From NCBI GenBank assembly GCA_021791695.1, contig JAJYWC010000002.1:1-64000 (forward strand): 64,000 nt of DNA. The letters run 5' to 3'. Shown piece after piece: positions 46,900 to 56,059 of the stretch (within the stretch, counting starts at the first letter, position 1; every line of letters begins with the position of its first letter). Position numbers and translations under genes: made by a program. The notes under the pieces were generated by a model. That model searched no databases, was not told the DNA's origin, and saw only the letters and a list, made by a program, of their open reading frames with translations. Source of the stretch: an archaeon. GTDB lineage: Archaea > Thermoproteota > Nitrososphaeria > Nitrososphaerales > Gagatemarchaeaceae.

Positions 46900-49593
46900 A
46901 TGAAAGCGAGAGCGACCCTTCTCTTCGTCCTCGTCATCTCTCTCGCGCTGGCTCCCGTGCTGGCTGCCGTACCTGTGCACGCGACCGGGCAGTACAGCGA
47001 AAGGCTGGATGTCTACACGGCCGGTGGCAGCGCCTTCTGGTCGATAACGCTGGACAGGTTGGGTGCCAGCCTTCCCTCGATTACGTCCGTAGACTCGACG
47101 TCAGGGCTCACCGCGTATCGGCTGGTGGCGATGAGCACGCAGAGCGCGACCTCCGACTTCCAGGTCTTCGGGGTCGACGGATACAACTTGCTCAGGCTCC
47201 CCGCTGCACCGTCCCAGGGTCTCTTCCTGATGGTCAACGCGAGCAGCACATCGGCGGCCTCCTCCGTCGCATCGACGCTCGACAGCCAGTTCGGGACTAG
47301 CTTCATGCTAGTCTCTTCCTCGGGCGACTCTTACACCTATTTTGCCCCTGTCGACTTTGTAAACGTGGCTCTGCCCGTGATGTACAGGCTCGTGCCGTCC
47401 TCGCTGGGCGGGTTCGCATCACTTGTTACCCAGTCGACGCTGGGAGGCCTGGCAATGCCGTTCATGGAGCTCACGGGGGTCTACAACGGCTCGGGCTTCA
47501 CGCACTCGCTCTCCCTGGGCGCCGAGACTTCCAGCCTGATCGCACCAACGACAGGCGTCGTCGACCTCTCTGAAGTGATAGGGAGCAAGAACGCGACCAT
47601 AAGCACCTCGGCGGCTTCGGCCTCGAGCCTCGTCGTTATACACTCCCTCGACGGCATCATCACCTCTTCAGACCATGCGACCCTGGTTGACCATTCGTCG
47701 AACGTCAGCAGCTCGTACTCCCTCTCGGTGGGCCCTGGGAAGGTAGTCCGGGTGAACGCCACCATAAGCTCGCAGGTGCCCACGTTGGTCGCGTACAGGC
47801 TCCTGGACCACGGCACGCTTTCACAGAACGGGACTCTGGGCGTTACCATAGAGGTGACAAACTCTGCCAAAGTAGGGAGCGCCGACAACGTCACGCTGAA
47901 CGACAACTGGTGGCAGAACTATCCGGGTGACTTCCAGATGGTCAGCGGGAACGACAGCGCCACTATTCCGACGATAGCCGCAGGCTCGACGGTCACGGAG
48001 TCGTACGTCCTGAGGGTGATTTCCTCCTCCGCTCTGCAGGTCGTGATCCCGTCGTCGACGCTGAGCTACAGCTTCAAGGGCTCGACAGGTACACTGACGG
48101 GGCACGCCACCCTCGGACAGAACGTCATACAGCTGAACCAGGTCGGTCCAGCTCTCAGTCTGACCGCCACGGCTAGCATCCAGTCCGGCACGCCGCTGGG
48201 TACTTCTGGGAATTATTCGGTCGCGATAACGAACAACGGCAACTCTCCGGCCCTCGACATTAGGGTGGACAACTACACCGTGAGCAACATCGCCCAGAAC
48301 GGGGGCACCTCGACCATCACCATCCCGCTCCGGCTCTCCGGCCTGGCCCAGCGAAACTTCACCAAGACCTTCTCTGTCGAGTACTCAGACACGGCGGGAG
48401 CCTCCCAGAACCTCACGACCAACTCGGTCCAGCTGGTTCTTTCGCACACATCGATGGTCATACCGTTCATAGAGGTGGCTACGAACGACTCGATGACGGC
48501 TGCCGCGCTAGCGAGCAGGAACCTCGCGGTGACGTACACCTTCACGAACGACGGGAAGGGAAGCCCCGCGAGCGTCAGCGCGAGCGAGACGTTCCCGCAG
48601 GGCATCCAGTGCTCCCGTCAGTCGGGCATCGGGACCTGCTCCGGCAGCATCTATTCGATGACCACTTCGAGCCTCACGACACAGAGGAACACCCTGAGCC
48701 TAAACTTCAGCGGCGATAACTATATCGTACCTCCAAGCACCATAGTCGCGAGCTACGAGGGCATGCAGCTTCACACCTTCGGAGCGGCCTACGAGATTCC
48801 AGCCGGGATAACCGTCACAAAGTCTTTCTCCCCGGACAGCGGGTTCCCGGGCATGAGCTCGGTAGTGACCGTCAGCATAAGCAACGCGGGCTCCTCTCCG
48901 GTCTACAACGTGACACTGGCCTCGGGTTTCGACTCCTTCGATAAGGCCGCGAACTCCACTGAGAGCACGCAGGCCACCTACCCTGAGCTTGGCGCCGGAG
49001 CCTCCCAGAGCTATACCTATCCCGTCGCGCTAACAGCGGCCGCCTACGGGAACGTCACGGGGGCGGTCGTGGCGACCGACTTTCTCCTCGGAGGGGCGGT
49101 CCAGGGGCTCTCGCTCTCCAAAAGCAGTGTGGTGGTCTACGCACCTGTTACGGCGACGGTCGCCTCCAGCCCGACATCCCCTGAGGAGAACCACAACTTC
49201 AGGCTCGTGATCACATTCTCGAACACGGCCGCTGTCAGCGTTTCGAACGTGGTCTACACCCTCCAGCTCCCGTCCGGTGTCAGTGTCGTCTCGGGGGCGA
49301 CCGTCTCAGGCCACCAGGTGACCGTCACGCTACCGAGCATGCAGCCGAACTCGAACCAGAACGTCACTCTCACCTTGAGCACCAACACCGGGCTCACCAT
49401 CGACACCGCCGGCTCTCACCTCGCGTTCCAGTATCTTGGCGCGGCCCTTACGGGTGTCGCACCGGCCAAGAGTATAGTGGTTAGCATCGACGTCACGACT
49501 AGGTACACCATCCCGATTGCCGTCGCAGTGTTAGTAGGGATCCTGGCTGTCGTCTTCGCAAGACGAAGGGTGGGCTCGGTTGCCAAGTCCTGA
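46900..49593 (+). CDS. Secreted, membrane-anchored S-layer/CARDB-like surface protein
   Basis: 897 aa; signal peptide KARATLLFVLVISLALAPVLAAVPVHA, Ser/Thr/Asn-rich body, repeated COG1361/DUF11-like blocks, C-terminal TM IPIAVAVLVGILAVVFARRR. Confidence 0.85.
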   Translation: MKARATLLFVLVISLALAPVLAAVPVHATGQYSERLDVYTAGGSAFWSITLDRLGASLPSITSVDSTSGLTAYRLVAMSTQSATSDFQVFGVDGYNLLRLPAAPSQGLFLMVNASSTSAASSVASTLDSQFGTSFMLVSSSGDSYTYFAPVDFVNVALPVMYRLVPSSLGGFASLVTQSTLGGLAMPFMELTGVYNGSGFTHSLSLGAETSSLIAPTTGVVDLSEVIGSKNATISTSAASASSLVVIHSLDGIITSSDHATLVDHSSNVSSSYSLSVGPGKVVRVNATISSQVPTLVAYRLLDHGTLSQNGTLGVTIEVTNSAKVGSADNVTLNDNWWQNYPGDFQMVSGNDSATIPTIAAGSTVTESYVLRVISSSALQVVIPSSTLSYSFKGSTGTLTGHATLGQNVIQLNQVGPALSLTATASIQSGTPLGTSGNYSVAITNNGNSPALDIRVDNYTVSNIAQNGGTSTITIPLRLSGLAQRNFTKTFSVEYSDTAGASQNLTTNSVQLVLSHTSMVIPFIEVATNDSMTAAALASRNLAVTYTFTNDGKGSPASVSASETFPQGIQCSRQSGIGTCSGSIYSMTTSSLTTQRNTLSLNFSGDNYIVPPSTIVASYEGMQLHTFGAAYEIPAGITVTKSFSPDSGFPGMSSVVTVSISNAGSSPVYNVTLASGFDSFDKAANSTESTQATYPELGAGASQSYTYPVALTAAAYGNVTGAVVATDFLLGGAVQGLSLSKSSVVVYAPVTATVASSPTSPEENHNFRLVITFSNTAAVSVSNVVYTLQLPSGVSVVSGATVSGHQVTVTLPSMQPNSNQNVTLTLSTNTGLTIDTAGSHLAFQYLGAALTGVAPAKSIVVSIDVTTRYTIPIAVAVLVGILAVVFARRRVGSVAKS

Positions 49594-50068
49594 CCCCGGC
49601 GGGGCCCGAACGCAGAGAACCCACCTCTCACAGGACGGGAGGCTGGAAGAGCGTTCGGCCGGGGCTCTGGTGTTCAGGATGACAAAGTCGGGCCCTGTCT
49701 ATCTCCTGTTGAGATATCCCGCCGGTCACTGGGACTTCCCCAAGGGGAACATCGAGGAGGGCGAGACTCCCATCGAGACCATGCACCGCGAGGTCAGGGA
49801 AGAGACAGGTCTGACGAAGGTCAGACCAGTCGAAGGCTTCGAGCACTCGGTCGAGTACTTCTACAAGCGCGACGGCAAGAGGATACACAAGCAGGTGACC
49901 TTCTTCCTGGCGGAGTCTCTCGAAGACAGAGTGACCCTCTCGTTCGAGCATCAAGACTACACCTGGAAGCCGTTCGACGAAGCGATGAACGTGGTGACCT
50001 ACGCCAACTCGAGAAAGCTGCTGCGCGCCGCCAACGAGGTCTTCAGGGCGCTGGCATCGAAGCGTTGA
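49580..50068 (+). CDS. NUDIX hydrolase
   Basis: GHWDFPKGNIEEGETPIETMHREVREETGLTKV is a complete Nudix box. Confidence 0.95.
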   Translation: MPSPDPGGARTQRTHLSQDGRLEERSAGALVFRMTKSGPVYLLLRYPAGHWDFPKGNIEEGETPIETMHREVREETGLTKVRPVEGFEHSVEYFYKRDGKRIHKQVTFFLAESLEDRVTLSFEHQDYTWKPFDEAMNVVTYANSRKLLRAANEVFRALASKR

Positions 50069-50780
50069 AGGCCCTAAGGGTAGCCCTCGGGTCTACCGCA
50101 TCGACCACGGACCTGCCTATTATGACAAAGTCCGCCCCGGCTTCTATCACGTCCCTGTCCGCCTTGCCTCCCTGCACGCCCACACCAGGGCACAGGATGA
50201 ACTGGTCCCTCTTCAGGAGCGACCTTACCTCCCTGATCACCTGGTGAGACTTGGCCGAGACGATTGCGCCGTCGGCGTCCCAGTCCCTAGTCCTCCTCGC
50301 GAATTCGCGATACAGGGGCTCCCCGGCCACGGTCAGCCCGTAGCCCTCCCCGGCGCCTGCGTGGCTCATGTACACCAGCAGGACGACCCCTCTGCCCAGC
50401 TCCTTAGCCCTGGCGATAACACCTGAGAGACCTTCCTCCGCACCCACGAACGGGTTCGCGATTATAGCGTCGACTCCGGCATCGTAGAGGAGCCCGACTG
50501 CCTCAAGGTTGGTTGACTCGATGTCGTTGAGCTTGATGTCCGCGAGGACGGGAATCTTCCTGTCGTTGCAGAACCCAATCAGTGGTTTAAGCCCCTTGAG
50601 GCCGCCGGGGAGGAGCAGATGCCAGTGGAACTTCACCCCCGCGAGCTCGCCATCGATGCTCCTGACGAGACCCAGCGCCCGGTCCACCCGCATCTCCGGA
50701 GGTCCGGTGATGTCGAGAGACACGATTATGCGGCTGGAGCGTTCCTTCGAGGATTGGACGAGGTCATCCCTGAACCCCAT
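50043..50780 (-). CDS. pyrF: Orotidine 5'-phosphate decarboxylase
   Basis: IIVSLDITGPPEM; VLADIKLNDIESTN (DxKxxD); ILCPGVGVQGGKADRDVIEAGADFVIIGRSVVDA. Confidence 0.95.
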   Translation of the reverse strand: MGFRDDLVQSSKERSSRIIVSLDITGPPEMRVDRALGLVRSIDGELAGVKFHWHLLLPGGLKGLKPLIGFCNDRKIPVLADIKLNDIESTNLEAVGLLYDAGVDAIIANPFVGAEEGLSGVIARAKELGRGVVLLVYMSHAGAGEGYGLTVAGEPLYREFARRTRDWDADGAIVSAKSHQVIREVRSLLKRDQFILCPGVGVQGGKADRDVIEAGADFVIIGRSVVDAVDPRATLRAFNASMPAP

Positions 50781-51463
50781 CAGAACTCCACCAGCGGGTG
50801 CTTTTCCGCCAGCTTGATGACCTTGACGTAGTGGAACCCGTGCTCGTCCGCGCGCTTGCTGAAGCTCGTCTCGCCCAGGTTAGATGGCGAGTACTTGATG
50901 AAGCCCGTCGACGGTTCCTCCTTTATCCTCGTGTAGAAGAAGAGGGACGCCTCCTCATAGTCGTCCAGCCGGGCAAACGCGCCGACTATCCAGCTGGTGC
51001 CGTTCTTGAAACAGTACACCGGTAGAGGAGGCTCCTCGTACAGCATCTTGTAGGTCGCCAACTTCACCAGGGAGGAAAGGTCCGCTACCTGCGCGGCGAG
51101 GAACTTCTGGCTGAACTCCTTCTTGTGCTCGAGGATGCTCGGGAGTTTCAGCACATGGATTATCGGCGAGTAGATGTATGAAGGTGTGGTCGCCGAGTCG
51201 AGGAGGAGCACCTCTTCGTTCTCGCCGTTGTTCTTGTAGGCCAGGAACTCCCCTCCAGAGTCGCTCTCCCAGTAGTAGAAGATCGGGACCCCCATGAAGA
51301 GGTCGTTCTGGACCGAGAGCCTGACCTTGTCACCGTGCTTCGACATGAATATCGGGAGCTGAGCCCTCTCGAGGGCGCACGCCAGCCTTCCGAGGTCCAC
51401 AAGATTGCTCAGCTTGACGAAGCACCCACCGATTATCCTCCTCTGAGCTTTCTTGCCGGGCAA
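50780..51463 (-). CDS. Protein of unknown function
   Basis: 227 aa, no family recognised; in operon position with pyrF. Confidence 0.7.
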   Translation of the reverse strand: MPGKKAQRRIIGGCFVKLSNLVDLGRLACALERAQLPIFMSKHGDKVRLSVQNDLFMGVPIFYYWESDSGGEFLAYKNNGENEEVLLLDSATTPSYIYSPIIHVLKLPSILEHKKEFSQKFLAAQVADLSSLVKLATYKMLYEEPPLPVYCFKNGTSWIVGAFARLDDYEEASLFFYTRIKEEPSTGFIKYSPSNLGETSFSKRADEHGFHYVKVIKLAEKHPLVEF

Positions 51464-51494
51464 CTCTGGCCGGCGTCACTTCTGGGAGTTAATA

Positions 51495-51962
51495 ATGTTC
51501 CCGCCTGAAAAACCCAAAAGCATGTCGCCGGGCAGGCGCTCTGGCGAGATACTTTTGCCATCTCACACTGAAGAGGCTCTGGCGGAAGCTCGGGATGTCC
51601 GCGCCTCTCTCTCGGCGCTGCTCGGCGGCGGTACTGAGAAGCCTCGCAGGGAGGACGAGGTGTGGCGCCTATACGCCAAGTGCGAGAGGCTCGCTGCAAC
51701 GCTCAAGTTCAGGCTCAGGGTCGAGAGGCCAGGGGTCTTCCTGAAACTGCCGCGCTCCGACGAGCCCGAGGCGTTCCTCCCCCTGGCGCTCTCGGGCCTC
51801 GACGACGCTCTCCTGAAATTCGAGGCCGGCGACGAGCTGGGTGCCCTCGATTCCATAAGGCAGGCCAGGACCTACCTCAGGGCATATCTCTCCTCGAGGC
51901 AGCGCCTCAGGATGAGGGCGAAGCGGAGGGCTTCTTCTGCGAAGGCTTCCTCGCCTTCTTAG
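51495..51962 (+). CDS. Small charged protein of unknown function
   Basis: 156 aa; DEVWRLYAKCERLAATLKFRLRVERPGVFLKLPRSDEPEAFLPLALSGLDDALLKFEAGDELGALDSIRQARTYLRAYLSSRQRLRMRAKRR. Confidence 0.65.
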   Translation: MFPPEKPKSMSPGRRSGEILLPSHTEEALAEARDVRASLSALLGGGTEKPRREDEVWRLYAKCERLAATLKFRLRVERPGVFLKLPRSDEPEAFLPLALSGLDDALLKFEAGDELGALDSIRQARTYLRAYLSSRQRLRMRAKRRASSAKASSPS

Positions 51963-52371
51963 GCTTGGCAGGCTCCTCCACCTCGGCCGCCGGAGCCTCT
52001 TCCTTCTTCTCCGTCTCGGCCTCTTCCTTGGCTTCTAGCGCCGGCTGTGTCGCTATTGCTTCTTCCGCCTTCTCCTCGGGCTGTGTCGGCGCCTTCTTCT
52101 TCTCTTCCTTCTCCTCCTCGTCGTGCTCTATCTCTATCAGGCGCAGCTCCTTCCCTTCGACGAGGATCTGATAGTTCGCCCGTTCCCCCTTCCTGTTCAG
52201 GTATCTCTTGATGTACGTCTTGACGTGCTTCGACTTTATCGTCTTCTTCACATCCTCGTCGTTCCAGTTGATCTCCCCGCCGCTCACGGACGGCTTGTCG
52301 CCAACTCTCGGCCCGAGGAACTCGGCAAGTTCGTCGCCATTATCCTTGAACGTGCCCAGGATTATCTTCAT
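51907..52371 (-). CDS. Predicted ribosomal protein eL22 (L22e) homolog with Lys/Glu/Ala-rich C-terminal tail
   Basis: MKIILGTFKDNGDELAEFLGPRVGDKPSVSGGEINWNDEDVKKTIKSKHVKTYIKRYLNRKGERANYQILVEGKELRLIEIEHDEEEKEE aligns by eye with eukaryotic RPL22 ([24 protein letters not shown]...[27 protein letters not shown]...YELRYFQINQDEEEEE). Confidence 0.7.
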   Translation of the reverse strand: MKIILGTFKDNGDELAEFLGPRVGDKPSVSGGEINWNDEDVKKTIKSKHVKTYIKRYLNRKGERANYQILVEGKELRLIEIEHDEEEKEEKKKAPTQPEEKAEEAIATQPALEAKEEAETEKKEEAPAAEVEEPAKPKKARKPSQKKPSASPSS

Positions 52372-52420
52372 TTCCTCGGGCTCTTCGACGGTGACATTAT
52401 AATGGTTTAGGTCGTGGCGG

Positions 52421-53185
52421 TCAGTGCCTGGGAGACGGCCTCTTCTTGTCGAGCGCGAGCATCTTGCTGACCATCTTCCCGTGCTTCGCCTCATCCATGT
52501 CGATCCAGGTCAGTAGTAGGCGCGCTATGGGATGGTCGACCGTCACCCCCTCCTGGAGGCTCTCCTCTTTGGCGGAGTCCTCCATCGAGAGCATGCTCCC
52601 GAGCAGCTCCTTGCTGGGAAGCTCGAACCTCCTACCGGTCCCCGCTTCCAGCCATGATATCACCTGAGACACGACGTCGGCGTGCTTTATGCTGTCGGAG
52701 GCTATCATCCGCAGCAGGAGCTTGATGTGGTCGTCTCCCGTCTTGTTCGCGAGCTCAAGGTACCTCTCCGCCGCAGAGAGCTCCAGCTTCAGCCTCTCCC
52801 TGAGCAAGACAAGCGAGGCGTCCCTGTCGGGCTCGCTCTCGCCCCGCTCTAAGACTGTCCTCCCCGCATCGACGGCCATGAGCTGCCTCGCGGCGTCCAG
52901 CAACTCGACCGTCTCTATCGGACCTAGTCTTGAGCGGACTCTCTTCACGAGCTTCTCTGCCACTGGGTCTATGAGCCCGTCCAGCCCCGGGACGCTCTCC
53001 CTTCCTGCCCCTCGCTTCCTCTTCAGGTATTGGGTCACGGCGGCCTGGGTGACGTTGAGCGCCGTCGCTATCTCGTGGACCCGGAAGCCCTCGGCCGCCA
53101 GCTTCTCTGCCAGCCTCGCCCGTATCATTGGGATGAGCCTCTCCTCGCTCCTCATCCCGGGTATGCCCTTGGGCATACCGTCCAC
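52421..53185 (-). CDS. HTH regulator fused to a ferritin-like domain
   Basis: HTH FRVHEIATALNVTQAAVTQYLKRKRG; C-terminal four-helix-like ERLKLELSAAERYLELANKTGDDHIKLLLRMIASDSIKHADVVSQVISWLE...TWIDMDEAKHGKMVSKML with E/DxxxH patterns. Confidence 0.75.
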   Translation of the reverse strand: MDGMPKGIPGMRSEERLIPMIRARLAEKLAAEGFRVHEIATALNVTQAAVTQYLKRKRGAGRESVPGLDGLIDPVAEKLVKRVRSRLGPIETVELLDAARQLMAVDAGRTVLERGESEPDRDASLVLLRERLKLELSAAERYLELANKTGDDHIKLLLRMIASDSIKHADVVSQVISWLEAGTGRRFELPSKELLGSMLSMEDSAKEESLQEGVTVDHPIARLLLTWIDMDEAKHGKMVSKMLALDKKRPSPRH

Positions 53186-53213
53186 GACACTGGGTCATTC
53201 TTTTCTCCTTTTC

Positions 53214-53245
53214 CGTTAATAACGGCGTTAACTACTATTGTTAAC
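53214..53245. promoter_or_regulatory. Candidate operator: CGTTA-A-TAACG followed by two GTTAAC palindromes
   Basis: CGTTAATAACG (53214-53224), GTTAAC (53227-53232), GTTAAC (53240-53245) in the divergent intergenic region. Confidence 0.5.
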
Positions 53246-53287
53246 ATCGTTTGAATTAAATATAACACCACTTATGGCCGGCGCTGC

Positions 53288-54037
53288 ATGCTTGGCTTCG
53301 GCCTCACCGTGGCGTTCGCCGCTGTGATGGGCTTCTCAATCTTCCTCTCTCTCCCTGTCGTCATGAGCAAGAGGACCGGCGAAATGAGGACCAAGCTCTT
53401 CAACGCGGTAGCCATAGGCATACTTGTCTTCCTCGTCGCGGACGTCTTCGCCAACGCTACGGGCGTGATCTACAACGGGTCGTTCTACAGCTACGGGTCG
53501 TCCCCGTACTACGACCTGGTCTTCGCCGTCTCCCTCACGCTGGGCTTCGCGGTGCTCTACCTGGCCGAGAACCGGTCCAGGAAAGGGCTCTCGCCGACCC
53601 AGCTGGCGACCTTCATCGCTCTGGGTATAGGCTTCCAAAACCTGACCGAGGGCCTCCTGTTCGGCTCGCTAGGCGCGCTCATAGGGCTCACGGGAGCCGC
53701 ACTCGTCGTCCTTGTCGGGTTCGTCTTCCAGAACGTCACCGAAGGATTCCCCATCGCCTCTCCGTTCTTCGGTCAGGTCGAGAAGAAGGCCGGCGTGCTG
53801 TTCGCGCTCTTTCTGCTCGGGGGCGTGCCCACGGTCATAGGGGGCGCGGTAGGTTTCTACTACAGCTCGGACGCCTTCGCGATGGTCTTCGACGGCCTCG
53901 CAATCGGGACGATGCTCTACGTGATACTGCCCATGCTCAAGAACGCGTTCAAGGACATGGACTATGCCAAGCAGAGGATGGTCTACGCAGGGGTCTTCAT
54001 AGGCTTCGTTCTGGGCTTCCTCGTCAACCTCGTCTGA
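53288..54037 (+). CDS. Divergent ZIP-family metal transporter-like membrane protein
   Basis: 249 aa multi-TM; FQNLTEGLLFGS and FQNVTEGFPIASPF sit where ZIP HN.PEG and HE.PHE motifs occur. Confidence 0.75.
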   Translation: MLGFGLTVAFAAVMGFSIFLSLPVVMSKRTGEMRTKLFNAVAIGILVFLVADVFANATGVIYNGSFYSYGSSPYYDLVFAVSLTLGFAVLYLAENRSRKGLSPTQLATFIALGIGFQNLTEGLLFGSLGALIGLTGAALVVLVGFVFQNVTEGFPIASPFFGQVEKKAGVLFALFLLGGVPTVIGGAVGFYYSSDAFAMVFDGLAIGTMLYVILPMLKNAFKDMDYAKQRMVYAGVFIGFVLGFLVNLV

Positions 54038-54040
54038 GCG

Positions 54041-54832
54041 CTACTTCCCCATTCTTCGCTGTCGCTTTTGGTAAGTGCGTATTGCGCGCAGCAGGTCAAT
54101 CTTTCTAAACGCGGGCCAGTAGACGTCCATGAAGATGAGCTCGCTGTACGCTCCCTGCCACAGCAGGAACCCACTCATCCTCTCCTCCCCTGAGGTGCGG
54201 ATGATGAGGTCGGGCTCGGGATTGGGCAGGTACGAAGTGTACAGTCTTCCGGATATCGTCTCCTCGGTGATTGAGGACGGCTGCAGCGTGCCCTTCTTCA
54301 CGTCCTCTGCGATCGACCTCATGACGTCCGTGATCTCCGTCCTTCCGCCGTAGGCTATCGCGATATTGAGGAAGTGTCCATCGTAGTCCGCCGTCTTCTC
54401 TTCCACTTCCCTGAGTATCTTGAGCAGCGGTTCGGGGAGGAGCTCGAACTTACCGATCCCCTTCACGTGGACCCTGTACTTGTAGATGCGCTCGTCCTTG
54501 AGCAGCTTGGTGAGCCGCTCCTGAATGAGCCTGACGATCTCCTGGACCTCCTCCGAGCTCCGCTGAAAGTTCTCCGTCGAGAGGACGTAGAGTGTTATCG
54601 ACCTGATCTTGAGCTCGTGGCACCAGTCGAGCAGCTTCTCGACGACGTCCGCCCCATAGGCATGGCCCAGCTCGACAGAGTAGCTCCTGTTCTGGGCCCA
54701 CCTGCGGTTTCCATCGAGGATTATCCCGATGTGCCCGGGGATAGGTCCGCGCTCGACCTCGGAGTTGAGCCTGCTCTCGTAGAACTTGTATGCTCCCGTC
54801 GCCTTGAGCACGCTGTCAAGCACGCCCGTCAC
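54041..54832 (-). CDS. uppS: cis-Polyprenyl diphosphate synthase (UppS family)
   Basis: HIGIILDGNRRWAQNRSYSVELGHAYGADVVEKLLDWCHELKIRSITLYVLSTENFQR; PEPDLIIRTSGEERMSGFLLWQGAYSELIF. Confidence 0.96.
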   Translation of the reverse strand: MTGVLDSVLKATGAYKFYESRLNSEVERGPIPGHIGIILDGNRRWAQNRSYSVELGHAYGADVVEKLLDWCHELKIRSITLYVLSTENFQRSSEEVQEIVRLIQERLTKLLKDERIYKYRVHVKGIGKFELLPEPLLKILREVEEKTADYDGHFLNIAIAYGGRTEITDVMRSIAEDVKKGTLQPSSITEETISGRLYTSYLPNPEPDLIIRTSGEERMSGFLLWQGAYSELIFMDVYWPAFRKIDLLRAIRTYQKRQRRMGK

Positions 54833-55950
54833 TCCTTCAGGAGCGGACCTCTGCTCCGAACCCTGTTGTAGACGAAGGTGACCGCCGCAAACGTGAAGGC
54901 CAGGCCTACGAGTACGTACGAGATCAGGAGGACCTCGCTGTTCACCCCTCCCGTAAGGAATATCGCAAATTCGTTCATCGGCAGATAGAGCAGTCCCAGG
55001 AGAACTATGAGCACGCCGTCTCTCCATACCCTGTTGCTCCCCCTAGCCAGGTGCGCCAGGAGAGAGCCTATCAGATACACGGCGAGCGCCGTCCAGAGGA
55101 TCGGCAGCGAACCTTCGATGTAGTATCCTATGATGTCGGGTCCGTATACGAGGAACTGGCTGGGGTTGTTCGTGACGATCTCGATAATCGTCGGTATCTT
55201 CGAGTCAGCATACGTGAAACCGCTGGAGAGACCCACGAGGAAGATGAGAGAACCTGCTACGATGGAGAATATCCTCAGATAGCCGTAGGGCCGCTGGCTA
55301 AGCATCGCCGCCACTGACCTGTCGATTCCGAACCCTCTGACGAAAAATGTCGTACCCACGATGAGCAGGATTGCTATGCCGGCCTCGTACGCCCTCCCCA
55401 AGAGGACTAGCACGCCGGCAAAGAGGAATATAACACCCGGGACACCGATGACCCATTTCGAGTACCTCGGGTCGAATACGAGCATCCTCAGATACCTGCC
55501 CAGCACCATGTACGTCTCCTCCACCGTCCTGCTGTGCTTTACAGCTATCCTCACGACAGACACGATCGGCTTCATCGACTGGAGGACCGGCAGCACCTGC
55601 TCGTCGTCAGCGCCGTCGCTCACCAGAACGATACCTGTGAAATCGGCCCGCGAGAGTATCTTCTCCACCTCTCTCCTGATCTTGCGGTCGGCGTCGAGTC
55701 CGCTCTCGCTGACGCCACATACCACAGCCACCTCCACGTCCACCTCCTCCTCCCTAAGCTCCTCGTATTCCCTCACTGCGGCGAAGATGGAGTTTGCGTC
55801 CGCCTCCTCAGGGTCTGCTATGGCGAGGCCGGTGGCCGCCTCCACGACGTCATCCCTCCCGTAGACGGGAGACCGGACTCGGGTCTTGTTCTCTAGGTCT
55901 CCGTCTCTGTCGACCGCAAGTACGAGGATCCTCTCCTTCTGTCCGGACAC
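54829..55950 (-). CDS. DUF373 family membrane protein
   Basis: ILVLAVDRDGDLENKTRVRSPVYGRDDVVEAATGLAIADPEEADANSIFAAV followed by TM region; typical archaeal DUF373. Confidence 0.92.
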   Translation of the reverse strand: MSGQKERILVLAVDRDGDLENKTRVRSPVYGRDDVVEAATGLAIADPEEADANSIFAAVREYEELREEEVDVEVAVVCGVSESGLDADRKIRREVEKILSRADFTGIVLVSDGADDEQVLPVLQSMKPIVSVVRIAVKHSRTVEETYMVLGRYLRMLVFDPRYSKWVIGVPGVIFLFAGVLVLLGRAYEAGIAILLIVGTTFFVRGFGIDRSVAAMLSQRPYGYLRIFSIVAGSLIFLVGLSSGFTYADSKIPTIIEIVTNNPSQFLVYGPDIIGYYIEGSLPILWTALAVYLIGSLLAHLARGSNRVWRDGVLIVLLGLLYLPMNEFAIFLTGGVNSEVLLISYVLVGLAFTFAAVTFVYNRVRSRGPLLKE

Positions 55951-56059
55951 GTTTCGGTTCGACAGGAGCTCGATACTTAAGCGCTATCCTGCATTATGAC
56001 GGTGCCGAAGTCCGCGCAAGACACATAAGAAGGTCCGGCCCCTATTACAGCCGACCTGC

